NCBI GenBank assembly: GCA_016213825.1
Contig: JACQZP010000013.1
Coordinates: forward strand, 109,146-173,145
Length of the DNA stretch: 64,000 nt
Source: Acetobacterium woodii
GTDB taxonomy: Bacteria; Bacillota; Clostridia; Eubacteriales; Eubacteriaceae
Direction: 5' to 3'
In this document: positions 26,448 through 33,681 of the stretch, one piece after another
How positions within the stretch are numbered: the stretch's first letter is position 1
Layout of the letters: every line of letters starts with the position of its first letter
Position numbers and translations under genes: made by a program
The notes under the pieces: model-generated
Seen by the model: only the letters and a program-made list of their open reading frames with translations
The model's database searches: none
What the model was told of the DNA's origin: nothing

Positions 26448-26450
26448 GTA
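26410..26450 (+). repeat. attL, 41-bp direct repeat
   Basis: Identical over 41 bases to 62442-62482. It covers the anticodon 3' stem, variable loop, T arm, acceptor and CCA of tRNA-Thr plus 3 bases. Flanking bases differ on both sides, so these are the exact limits of identity. Confidence 0.95.
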
Positions 26451-26458
26451 TCAAGTAA

Positions 26459-27658
26459 TTAAGCCCTTTCTGAGGGCTTTTTATTTTTGTCCATTTTATT
26501 TTGCCCCTTGATTTGCCCCTTATAGAATTTATCAAGTTTTTTTGATGAAAGCACCTTTTGTTTCTCCAATACGGTTGTATAGGTGTTTAAAGTCTCGGAG
26601 ATGTCCGCATGGCCCATCAGCATTTGAACAGTCTTAGGAGCTTCTCCAAGTTCAAATAAACGGGTGGCATAGGTATGCCGGAGATCATAAAACCTTTTAT
26701 TTTTTATTCCGCAGGATTCATAAATCTTCTTAATCCGTTTATTCATATTCTGTCGATCTAGGTAAGTGCCGATTGAATTACTGAAAACAAGAAAATCATC
26801 TTCAACGGCAACGCCATATTTTAAAAACTTTTCTCTTTGACTAATTTGATATTGCTTTAATTTGGTCAGGATCCCATCAGGAATAGGCACCAGACGATTG
26901 GCGTTTTTAGTCTTAGGCGGGCCAGTAACCCCGATGTACTTGTCTAAATCAATGTCTTTGCTGACTTTATAAGCTTTATTCACCCGAATTGTTTTTCCTT
27001 TGAAATCAATATCTTCCCAGATTAATGCGGACAGCTCCCCAGGGCGCAAACCAGTATACATGGCCGTAAGATAAAGCATTTCATAGTCATCATCTTTGAT
27101 CGCAATTTCGAATGCTGTTTGTTCTTTAATCGTTAGCGGTCTGACGGTTGGAGTAGGTGTTTTGATGATGGTTCTATCCTCCGGGATCTTGATGATTTTT
27201 GAAAAGTCATTTGGTATCCGGGATGTTTCTGCAGCAAAGCGGATGGCAGGCCGTACTATTTTATTTACACCATTGATAACGCTGGTAGACACGCCTGATT
27301 TAAAGAGGTCGTTATACCAATCCTGAATTTTCTTTGGAGTGAGTTTTTTTAGTTGAACCTTGGACACTGATGAATGCTCAATATATTTTCTGAACTTATT
27401 ATCATATGACTCTTTGGTGGAGGGCTTTTTATCAACCAAATGGACCTGATACAGCCAGTATTTGACAAACTCGCCAAAAGGCTGGGTATCGGTTGAAAGA
27501 TCTCCATCCATTTCTTTTTTTGCCTTTACTATCTTCTCTTCCATTTCGCTAACACTATTTGCATAGATATCTTTTGGCCGATTATCTTTATAAAACAGCC
27601 GGAAGAAATAATACTCTGTACCGTTCTTAGTCTTTTTCTTATACGTTTTTCTTGCCAT
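26459..27658 (-). CDS. int: Prophage tyrosine-type integrase
   Basis: This 399-residue recombinase integrates the phage at tRNA-Thr. It has an N-terminal arm-binding AP2-like domain (YKKKTKNGTEYYFFRLFYKD), a SAM-like core-binding domain (about residues 60-160) and a catalytic domain. Active-site residues are in TGLRPGELSAL, YDLRHTYATRL, LMGHADISET and the nucleophile in TYTTV. Tyrosine replaces the first histidine of the HxxR box, a known variant. It ends 9 bases from attL, and its C-terminal codons contain the TTTGCCCC repeats proposed as arm sites. Translation starts directly next to immA. Confidence 0.96.
   Translation of the reverse strand: MARKTYKKKTKNGTEYYFFRLFYKDNRPKDIYANSVSEMEEKIVKAKKEMDGDLSTDTQPFGEFVKYWLYQVHLVDKKPSTKESYDNKFRKYIEHSSVSKVQLKKLTPKKIQDWYNDLFKSGVSTSVINGVNKIVRPAIRFAAETSRIPNDFSKIIKIPEDRTIIKTPTPTVRPLTIKEQTAFEIAIKDDDYEMLYLTAMYTGLRPGELSALIWEDIDFKGKTIRVNKAYKVSKDIDLDKYIGVTGPPKTKNANRLVPIPDGILTKLKQYQISQREKFLKYGVAVEDDFLVFSNSIGTYLDRQNMNKRIKKIYESCGIKNKRFYDLRHTYATRLFELGEAPKTVQMLMGHADISETLNTYTTVLEKQKVLSSKKLDKFYKGQIKGQNKMDKNKKPSERA
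26461..26485 (+). terminator. Phage-supplied terminator for tRNA-Thr
   Basis: AAGCCCT, TTCTG loop, AGGGCTT then TTTATTTTT, 14 bases after the tRNA. It also covers the 3' end of int. The host's original terminator is displaced to 62495. Confidence 0.75.
26500..26521 (+). repeat. Tandem TTTGCCCCTT repeats (putative left integrase arm sites)
   Basis: TTTGCCCCTT occurs at 26500-26509 and 26512-26521, 12 bases apart. The same pair with the same spacing and orientation lies inside the right end at 62325-62346. Arm-site function is inferred. Confidence 0.65.
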
Positions 27659-28120
27659 TTAAAATATCCTCATTTCTTTATTACTTGGTTCAGTTATTAA
27701 TGCTGCACGCTTTATTACAGATTCAACAGGAACGCCGTATTTTTCAGAAAGATCCCATTCGTTAAATTGTTCTAAATCACGATCAAAGCAAAAAGGAGGC
27801 ATGATTAAATATAACGCAAAAGCATCTGCTTGGGCTTCATATTTACTTTTGGTGTATTTGTCAACACGATACACATCATAATGATTACACATAATATGGC
27901 CCAATTCATGACTTAAACAGAAACGATTGTGGGTGTCACTGAGGTTTGGTACAAAAACTGTAGTGCTAAGAATAAAAGAAGCTTGTGATTTACTAGAAAT
28001 ACAAACATCATAGCCACGATCAATAATAATTTGTTCGAGTTCCCAGATAGGGATTGGGAAAGTAGAGATTTTATATTTTTGGTGCAAAAAAACAGATTTC
28101 ATCCGTTGCGTGTTGAACAT
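27659..28120 (-). CDS. immA: ImmA/IrrE-family metallopeptidase
   Basis: A 153-residue zinc peptidase with the HELGHIMCNH active site, followed by KYEAQADAFALYLIMP where the third ligand lies. ImmA-type proteases cleave phage or ICE repressors to allow induction. I chose ATG 28120 because AAGGAGG lies 8 bases upstream. It abuts the integrase gene. In related lysogeny modules immA usually touches the repressor gene; here a two-gene cargo lies between them. Confidence 0.92.
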   Translation of the reverse strand: MFNTQRMKSVFLHQKYKISTFPIPIWELEQIIIDRGYDVCISSKSQASFILSTTVFVPNLSDTHNRFCLSHELGHIMCNHYDVYRVDKYTKSKYEAQADAFALYLIMPPFCFDRDLEQFNEWDLSEKYGVPVESVIKRAALITEPSNKEMRIF

Positions 28121-28138
28121 AAACAAGCCTCCTTAAAA

Positions 28139-28181
28139 GAACGTTTGTTTATTTTAACATAAAAATAGAACGGGTGTTCTA
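28139..28181. promoter_or_regulatory. SOS-box-like operators upstream of immA-int
   Basis: A perfect 16-bp palindrome, TAGAACGGGTGTTCTA, lies at 28166-28181, and a partial copy (GAACGTTTGTTT) at 28139-28150. GAAC-N4-GTTC is the core of the Gram-positive LexA (DinR) box. They flank a minus-strand TAAAAT -10 region. LexA or the phage repressor could bind here; which one is not known. Confidence 0.6.
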
Positions 28182-28231
28182 AAAATATAGAGTAAAAATT
28201 TGCAATGAAGATGATTTTGAATTAGCAGAAC

Positions 28232-28265
28232 TAAAAAGGGAAGACACTCTATATTAAGAGTGTCT
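28232..28265 (-). terminator. Terminator of the radical SAM cassette
   Basis: On the minus strand AGACACTCT, TAATAT loop, AGAGTGTCT, then TCCCTTTTTAG. Confidence 0.75.
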
Positions 28266-28308
28266 GATTAGATATGGAGAATAATTCTTAATTATAAATT
28301 TTAGATTT

Positions 28309-29949
28309 CTAATAGATGGTTTTAGTTTTTTTATCAAAACGATATGGTTGGGTATAGAACTTTAACACTTCATTTACTGCTGGTTTCTCAGATGCATACT
28401 TCGATTGAGAAAGCTCATTTAGGAGTAAGATTCTATCTTCGTTAGTTAACTGTGTAAAAGAATTTCTCCATTGCTGTGTGTATCCATGTTCTTCATAATA
28501 ATTCCTATAAACAATGAAATCGTGTGGCATTGCGAGAATTTCGAAAAATTCATTTAGATCAGATCCAAATGCGCGCTCAAAAAAATCTCTCTCTTTAACG
28601 ACAACGCCTTTTGTTACATTGATTATAGCCTGTACACTCCTAAGATAATGTCTATTCCAATGCGGTCCAACATAATTTCGATCCTTTTCACCAATAGGAG
28701 CATATTTCATTGGGAATGAAAATAACTGAATATCGAGTGATTCTGCCAATTCTATATTCACTAGCAATCGGTTATATAAATCTTCAGGTTTGTCAAAATC
28801 GGCATTGTAGAGTAAGTAATTGGAATAATATCGAATTCCATATTTATATGCCATTTTGATTGCATTTGAATAAGTTTCTTTGAAAATTATATTATCGAAT
28901 GCGATTCTGCAGGGTTTCAATGGTAATTTTGAAAGAATTGAAATTTTTTCTTCAGTAAATTCCCTTGCATCTAAGCCTTGATTAAAGTCAACATATCGTT
29001 GGTATAAAATTTTATTTTGATAAACATTCAATATCTTTTGCAATTCATCATATTTTTCTTCAAGTGCTTCGAAGAAGTCATAATGATCCTCAAGATATTC
29101 AATAATTTCCGTTAGAGATTTCTTATTTGCTTGAGAAATTCGCCTGGTTTTTCCGGTAGCAAAATCATTCAAATAGTTTTTGCATTTAATTAATAGAGGT
29201 AGTGTTGTCTTACCGTGATCTAAATAGCGATAATATGTATTTAAAATATTCTCTAGTACATTTGGATATAAAAAAGTTTTTGAGTTTTTGAACCCTAGGT
29301 TATTCAGATCCGTGACTATTTTTTTTAATTCAGGAACCGGAATACCTAAAATATTATTGTCTAGTAACATTAGATCTTTTTTATCACCATAATTATCTCG
29401 AATTGAAGTAATTTGATTTGCAATATTATTAGTTATCTTTAGATCGCCTTCAAGATCTGGGACAGCACAGAAAGAGCATTTGTTCACACAACCTCTTGAG
29501 GTGTATGCAATATAGCTTTTACTTGCCGGATAATTATATTTAGTATCACTCAAAATGTCATAATCTAAAGGGAGCGTGTCAATATTGATATCATCATCGT
29601 AACCGAGGATACTTGAAGAAGTAATACGACCGGGAATAATGTTATCTAAACCAGTATCATTTTTTAAATCAACGGTCATTAGTGAGGCTAAAATACCTCC
29701 GATATAAATATCGCTGGAGGAACGAACCTTTTTCTTATAATATTCAATAGTTTTAACGACTTTCGCATAATCAAAAGTAAATAGGGTGGTGACATAAATT
29801 CTATCCCATATTTCATCACAATCATAAATTCCTTTATAGAAAAAAATATAGTCGCCTTTATTTTTGTGGTAAGTGCTAATTTTCATTAAACCCATTGGTG
29901 GGTATTTATTTTTATAATCTGGCTCGACAAGTAAGATTTTCATGTTCAC
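28309..29949 (-). CDS. Radical SAM protein (B12-binding-like N-terminus), prophage cargo
   Basis: A 546-residue protein. Residues 1-110 look like the N-terminal domain of B12-type radical SAM enzymes (KILLVEPDYKNKYPPMGLMK), although no DxHxxG cobalamin motif is seen. The cluster motif CVNKCSFC lies near residue 152, after AYTSRG, followed by a radical SAM barrel. The C-terminal half is unfamiliar, with an aromatic-rich segment (GPHWNRHYLRSVQAI). It lies 47 bases downstream of a ParB-like gene and has its own terminator. Substrate unknown. A defence or modification role is conjecture from location. Confidence 0.85.
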   Translation of the reverse strand: MNMKILLVEPDYKNKYPPMGLMKISTYHKNKGDYIFFYKGIYDCDEIWDRIYVTTLFTFDYAKVVKTIEYYKKKVRSSSDIYIGGILASLMTVDLKNDTGLDNIIPGRITSSSILGYDDDINIDTLPLDYDILSDTKYNYPASKSYIAYTSRGCVNKCSFCAVPDLEGDLKITNNIANQITSIRDNYGDKKDLMLLDNNILGIPVPELKKIVTDLNNLGFKNSKTFLYPNVLENILNTYYRYLDHGKTTLPLLIKCKNYLNDFATGKTRRISQANKKSLTEIIEYLEDHYDFFEALEEKYDELQKILNVYQNKILYQRYVDFNQGLDAREFTEEKISILSKLPLKPCRIAFDNIIFKETYSNAIKMAYKYGIRYYSNYLLYNADFDKPEDLYNRLLVNIELAESLDIQLFSFPMKYAPIGEKDRNYVGPHWNRHYLRSVQAIINVTKGVVVKERDFFERAFGSDLNEFFEILAMPHDFIVYRNYYEEHGYTQQWRNSFTQLTNEDRILLLNELSQSKYASEKPAVNEVLKFYTQPYRFDKKTKTIY

Positions 29950-29996
29950 TCCTATGATAATTGTTAAATAAACTATATCATGGGCGAGTTAATCAG

Positions 29997-31571
29997 TCAA
30001 TTATTTATTTCTTCCCAAAGAAAGTGAATAAAAGATAAATAGTTAAAAGATACTGTTAAAGCGTCATTCGGATCGAAATGATAGTTTTTATTATGAACAG
30101 CTGCATTTAAAATTTTTATCGTAGAAATTTGATTGCTTACAATGGATGAATAATCTTCATAAACTTTGACAAAATCTTTTTCTAGATCTTGTTTCCGATG
30201 CTTTTGTTCTAATATTTGCAATGCTTTTTTAAATTTGTTTTCCAACTGTGCATTGCTTTTTATTAATGCGGATACTGATGAGCCACCACATTTTTCGAGG
30301 TAGCAATGGATGGTGATATCAAACAAACTTCGGAACGTAATAAGCGCAGAATTGGGATAGCTGTTAACTGACAATTGAGTTAATTCCTCATAAATCTTAT
30401 AAGCTCGGTTATCTGTAATTATTTGGAATTGTGGGTTTTCAATTAGAAATTTTTGGGTCTTTTTTTTGGCATTAGGAGAAGGTCCAGGAACAGGTTTGCC
30501 AGGATTTGGAGTGACAATATCGGGAGTGCCAGGATTTTGAGTGCCAGTATCGGGGGTGACAGGATTTTGAGTGTTAGGATTGGCAGTACTAGGGCGAGGA
30601 GCTCCAGTGTCAGGTGTTATGGGCGCTGGTTCAGATGGTGATATGCTTATTGGATTTTTTATAGTTGTTTTTTCAAGTTTATTTTTAACTACATTAAAAA
30701 CCAATAAATTGTCTATTAAGTCTTCTTCAGAAAGAGGATTTCTCTGACGAAAATCAGCTAGAAATTTTGTTCTTACATCTTTTGTTTGAGCAATGTCAAC
30801 TGCTGTTGATTTTTTCATATCATCAACCAAAGAACTAAGAATAAGCGCAGTTTGTTTTTCTTTGTAAAACATGGTCATTTTTCCGTTTTCAGTATCAAAT
30901 TCAATACCAAAATATTCTTTAACAATATCAGGGTCATTAACAAAACGATCAAGTAGGCTACGCCATCCATTGATTTTGAGATTATTTAGAGCTGTTTTAG
31001 TTGTATATTTGGAAAAAGATAAAAAAATATCAATGATATATCGATTTGAGTAAGTGCCTTCTTCAGCTAAGTGATAATCTTTAGCACGAGGAGACCATTT
31101 AACCTGAGCAATGCCGAGATCATCTGTATGTATCTTTCTTAATTGTTCGTTAATAAAGTTTGTGTCTTTAGTAGAAACACATAGTAAAGAATCGGGACCA
31201 CTATAGGAAAGCGATTTCACCAGATTCTTTATTTTAGTTGGGATTTTAAATGTATCAACAGTATCTTTGTATACTAAAAGCAATTTTAGTGTAGTCATTC
31301 GTCTATTTGCATCATATACAATGTATTTTGAATTGTCAGCATTTATTGGACTAATGATGGGAAGTTGGCTTGGAAGTAAACCATTATTAGCAACATCCGG
31401 AAGCAAATTTTCAATATGTGTCTCGTTTAATCCGATCATTCTTTCAATTGCAATTCTATCGGAATTTTCATCAATAGTTTTAAGATCAGATTTTAATGCA
31501 TATCTAGCATTGGTCGGGTGTAAATACAGATTGGCTACAGGTATTGTAATGCGTTCATAATCTTTTGCCAT
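29997..31571 (-). CDS. ParB-N-domain protein with Pro/Thr-rich linker and helical C-terminus, prophage cargo
   Basis: A 524-residue protein. The first 100 residues match a ParB/Srx-type domain (YIVYDANRRMTTLKLL corresponds to the G-x-R-R segment). Residues about 310-370 form a Pro/Thr/Asn/Gly-rich repeated linker (QNPVTPDTGTQNPGTPD), encoded by imperfect DNA repeats. The C-terminal 150 residues are alpha-helical with RSLFDITIHCYLEKCG and a terminal NAAVHNKNY, reminiscent of HEPN/Abi-C domains, though this is only a resemblance. It is first in a pair with the radical SAM gene. Confidence 0.75.
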   Translation of the reverse strand: MAKDYERITIPVANLYLHPTNARYALKSDLKTIDENSDRIAIERMIGLNETHIENLLPDVANNGLLPSQLPIISPINADNSKYIVYDANRRMTTLKLLLVYKDTVDTFKIPTKIKNLVKSLSYSGPDSLLCVSTKDTNFINEQLRKIHTDDLGIAQVKWSPRAKDYHLAEEGTYSNRYIIDIFLSFSKYTTKTALNNLKINGWRSLLDRFVNDPDIVKEYFGIEFDTENGKMTMFYKEKQTALILSSLVDDMKKSTAVDIAQTKDVRTKFLADFRQRNPLSEEDLIDNLLVFNVVKNKLEKTTIKNPISISPSEPAPITPDTGAPRPSTANPNTQNPVTPDTGTQNPGTPDIVTPNPGKPVPGPSPNAKKKTQKFLIENPQFQIITDNRAYKIYEELTQLSVNSYPNSALITFRSLFDITIHCYLEKCGGSSVSALIKSNAQLENKFKKALQILEQKHRKQDLEKDFVKVYEDYSSIVSNQISTIKILNAAVHNKNYHFDPNDALTVSFNYLSFIHFLWEEINN

Positions 31572-31593
31572 AAATATTTTATCTCCGTTCTTA

Positions 31594-31621
31594 TTTGTAA
31601 TTGAATTTAGGATAGTATCAA
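31594..31621 (-). promoter_or_regulatory. Putative promoter of the ParB-like/radical SAM cassette
   Basis: On the minus strand TTGATA and TACAAA lie 16 bases apart, between the repressor's terminator and the ParB-like ATG. Weak match. Confidence 0.35.
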
Positions 31622-31650
31622 ATAAAAAACAGACTTTAATAAAGCCTGCT
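31622..31650 (-). terminator. Terminator of the repressor gene
   Basis: On the minus strand AGCAGGCTTT, ATT, AAAGTCTGTT with two G-T pairs, then TTTTATTT. It insulates the repressor from the cargo pair. Confidence 0.65.
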
Positions 31651-31651
31651 T

Positions 31652-32134
31652 TTAAATGTCACCCTTTTTCTTTCGTTGTTCCTGATTATACGCCGCAAAA
31701 TTCAAGGCTTCATCAATAACTTCATCAGAGAAGTCCATAAATTTCTCGACTTTTTTCTTTTTCTTTTCCAGCTTTTCTTTATATTCATCCATGATAGCCA
31801 GCTTTTGTTCTTCATCAATATTCTCATATTGATAGAACATGGAATCACCGCTTAGTGTTTTAAGAAAATTCAACCATTTGCTTTCTGTATCGAGTTCGTC
31901 GTTAAGATCCCTGTCAACGTCACGCACTGGTAGAGGGGCGTCGGTTCTACCAAGAAGGTAGTCGGTGGAGACATTGAAGTATTTTGCTAAAAGCAAAAGC
32001 GTGTCAAGATCCGGTGTTCTTCGATCGTTTTCATATTGATTGTACCTTTCTCTAGATAATCCTATGTCTTTTGAAAGATCTGCTTGTGTCATATTTTTGG
32101 CTTCTCTCATATTTCTCAATTTAAAACCGATCAT
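31652..32134 (-). CDS. Prophage repressor (XRE/CI-like)
   Basis: This 160-residue protein has an N-terminal XRE helix-turn-helix (LRNMREAKNMTQADLSKDIG, then YENDRRTPDLDTLLLLAKYF) and a Lys/Glu-rich, probably coiled C-terminal region. It is divergent from a Cro-like gene across a region with GTAAC-type operators, as expected for the lysogeny repressor. ATG 32134 is preferred because GGGAG lies 4 bases upstream. It lacks an S24 self-cleavage domain, which fits control by ImmA. Confidence 0.9.
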   Translation of the reverse strand: MIGFKLRNMREAKNMTQADLSKDIGLSRERYNQYENDRRTPDLDTLLLLAKYFNVSTDYLLGRTDAPLPVRDVDRDLNDELDTESKWLNFLKTLSGDSMFYQYENIDEEQKLAIMDEYKEKLEKKKKKVEKFMDFSDEVIDEALNFAAYNQEQRKKKGDI

Positions 32135-32194
32135 TTTACTCCCGTGCATTTTAAGTTTGCCAACTAAAATTATTCAATAGATTAATATTAACAT

Positions 32195-32285
32195 GTAACT
32201 AAATGTTTACTCAACAAACGTAACAAAATGTTAATAAAACTATTGACAGTGTCAGATTGTTACACTATAATTAACGTAATGTTAC
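32195..32285. promoter_or_regulatory. Divergent operator region of the lysogeny switch
   Basis: Inverted half-sites GTAAC/GTTAC recur: 32195-32210 (GTAACTAAATGTTTAC), 32220-32234 (GTAACAAAATGTTAA), a single GTTAC near 32259, and 32276-32285 (GTAATGTTAC). They surround the cro promoter. They are the likely binding sites of the repressor and Cro. Confidence 0.75.
32243..32271 (+). promoter_or_regulatory. Consensus early (cro) promoter
   Basis: TTGACA (32243-32248), 17-base spacer, TATAAT (32266-32271): an exact consensus sigma-A promoter. A GTTAC half-site lies in its spacer, so bound repressor would block it. Confidence 0.9.
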
Positions 32286-32303
32286 ATAGCGGGAGGTGAT
32301 GAA

Positions 32304-32516
32304 ATGAAAAAATGGTTGATTGATTATCGTGATAAAAATGGGTTAAGTCAAAGTGAGTTGGCTGTTAAAGTACGGGTTTCTCGAGAGTATATATCTATGA
32401 TTGAGAATGGAAACAGGAATCCATCAGTTGAAGTTGCAAAACGGATTGCTAATGCACTTGGTTTTGAATGGGAATATTTTTTTAATGAAAATAGTAACGA
32501 AACGTTACTTAAGTAA
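32304..32516 (+). CDS. Cro-like XRE regulator
   Basis: A 70-residue helix-turn-helix protein (GLSQSELAVKVRVSREYISM, then GNRNPSVEVAKRIANALG). First gene of the early transcript, opposite the repressor. GGGAGGTGATGAA precedes the ATG. Its last codons contain a perfect operator-like palindrome (32493-32510). Confidence 0.9.
   Translation: MKKWLIDYRDKNGLSQSELAVKVRVSREYISMIENGNRNPSVEVAKRIANALGFEWEYFFNENSNETLLK
32493..32510. promoter_or_regulatory. Intragenic operator palindrome
   Basis: AGTAACG, AAA, CGTTACT: a perfect inverted repeat built from the same GTAAC/GTTAC half-sites as the lysogeny-switch operators, inside the end of the cro-like gene. Confidence 0.65.
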
Positions 32517-32543
32517 AACAAGAAGCCATTTAGGAGGTGAGCC

Positions 32544-32693
32544 ATGACAGAAAAAGAATTGGTATTGCTAATTGAGTTTACTTTCTTGATGTTTGCAACG
32601 CTAGTCATACTTTTCAAAAATGGAGAAAAGATCAGATATCTTTTGGTAGTAGCAGTTACGCTTTTATTTGCAGTAACGAAATTTCTTATTTAG
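32544..32693 (+). CDS. Small two-helix membrane protein of the early region
   Basis: A 49-residue protein (MTEKELVLLIEFTFLMFATL...) with two hydrophobic helices separated by KNGEKIRY. It has a good ribosome site (TAGGAGGTGAGCC). It ends tail-to-tail with the minus-strand membrane gene, overlapping by 8 bases. Function unknown. Confidence 0.65.
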   Translation: MTEKELVLLIEFTFLMFATLVILFKNGEKIRYLLVVAVTLLFAVTKFLI

Positions 32694-33222
32694 TGGAAAT
32701 GTAAAAAAGGAAAAGTAAGGTGAAAAATAAAATTATCTGTAATATTTGTGTTTTCACCATTCCTAAATACATTTTAAATTTCGTTTCGTATTGATTCTTA
32801 TTCAGCCTATAGCTTGTACTTCTCAAAGGCATATGACAAGTTTTACAAAGTTTATCATAGTCAGAATTAATGCGATTGCAAATTATAAGCCAGGTTTGAG
32901 AATAATCTTGATCAGAGATAACCTCTTTTTCAAGTAAGGCAATTCGTAATCGAATTGTCGGATAAAAATATAAAGACTGTTTTGTATTGATTTCATTAAA
33001 AAAAACTATGAATTTCAATACAAATTCTTTTGGCGGTGTTTTAAATAAGTAAGGTTCTATCTCCATAAAGAGCGGATGATAAGCATTGTCAAGTCTTACT
33101 CTTGCTGAATCATATTTATTTGAGTTTTTGGTAATTATTGCAGTTAACATCCCCACAATAAAAACAAGTATTGTTTGAACAATAGCAATTATTGAGTCAA
33201 AAGACTTTAGAAAATCAAACAT
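32686..33222 (-). CDS. Membrane protein on the opposite strand of the early region (moron)
   Basis: A 178-residue protein with a helix at residues about 10-32, a cytoplasmic region of about 125 residues rich in Lys, Tyr and Phe, and a second helix at about 158-176. AAGGAG precedes the ATG. A promoter of its own is visible upstream (TTGTAT and TATAAT, 18 bases apart). Being antisense within the early operon, it should be expressed in the lysogen. Superinfection exclusion or defence is a reasonable guess; no family is recognised. Confidence 0.7.
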   Translation of the reverse strand: MFDFLKSFDSIIAIVQTILVFIVGMLTAIITKNSNKYDSARVRLDNAYHPLFMEIEPYLFKTPPKEFVLKFIVFFNEINTKQSLYFYPTIRLRIALLEKEVISDQDYSQTWLIICNRINSDYDKLCKTCHMPLRSTSYRLNKNQYETKFKMYLGMVKTQILQIILFFTLLFLFYISTK

Positions 33223-33259
33223 TATTTTACAACTCCTTCTAATAAGAACAGATAGTCTA

Positions 33260-33289
33260 ATTATATTAGATTGAATGCAGTAGATACAA
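33260..33289 (-). promoter_or_regulatory. Promoter of the antisense membrane gene
   Basis: On the minus strand TTGTAT (33284-33289), 18 bases, TATAAT (33260-33265), about 35 bases before the start codon. Confidence 0.6.
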
Positions 33290-33325
33290 GTGTAAAATTC
33301 AGAATCCAGTTAGGAGGTGAGAAAA

Positions 33326-33592
33326 ATGCAGACACAAAGCACAGAGATTTTAACATTACTTGGAACCATAATCGAGCAGTTGGTAAAAGAAGAAGTTGCA
33401 AAACCAAAAGCAGAGCCGGAAACATTACTGCTTAAGCCAAGGGAAGCGGCTGAGAAGCTGGGATTACCCTATAATCGTATTCGGTCATTATATCTATACG
33501 ATGACACATTTCCGGCTTTTAAAATTGGTCAGCGGTACTACGTAAACATAGCTTTAGCTGAAAAATGGGTTGAAGAAAGATCAAAGAATTAA
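33326..33592 (+). CDS. Excisionase-like helix-turn-helix protein
   Basis: An 88-residue protein. Its C-terminal half is a winged-helix/MerR-like DNA-binding domain of the excisionase type (LLLKPREAAEKLGLPYNRIR, then FPAFKIGQRYYVN). ATG 33326 is chosen for the TAGGAGGTGAG site. In the early region it could be Xis or a regulator. Confidence 0.75.
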   Translation: MQTQSTEILTLLGTIIEQLVKEEVAKPKAEPETLLLKPREAAEKLGLPYNRIRSLYLYDDTFPAFKIGQRYYVNIALAEKWVEERSKN

Positions 33593-33681
33593 GCGTGGAT
33601 CTACTAAGGTTATTGAATGAAGGGATTTGGGAGAATTTATTTTCTATATTTTAATTCTATACGAAAGGATCAGAAAAGAAC

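Noticed and set aside
30475..30640. Separate minisatellite or regulatory repeat
   Set aside because: The imperfect GTGACAGGATTTG-like repeats are in frame and encode the Pro/Thr/Gly-rich linker of the ParB-like protein.
32243..32510. CRISPR-like repeats from the recurring GTAAC/GTTAC motifs
   Set aside because: They are short palindromic half-sites with irregular spacing around a divergent promoter, as for operators. No CRISPR array or cas gene is seen in the window.
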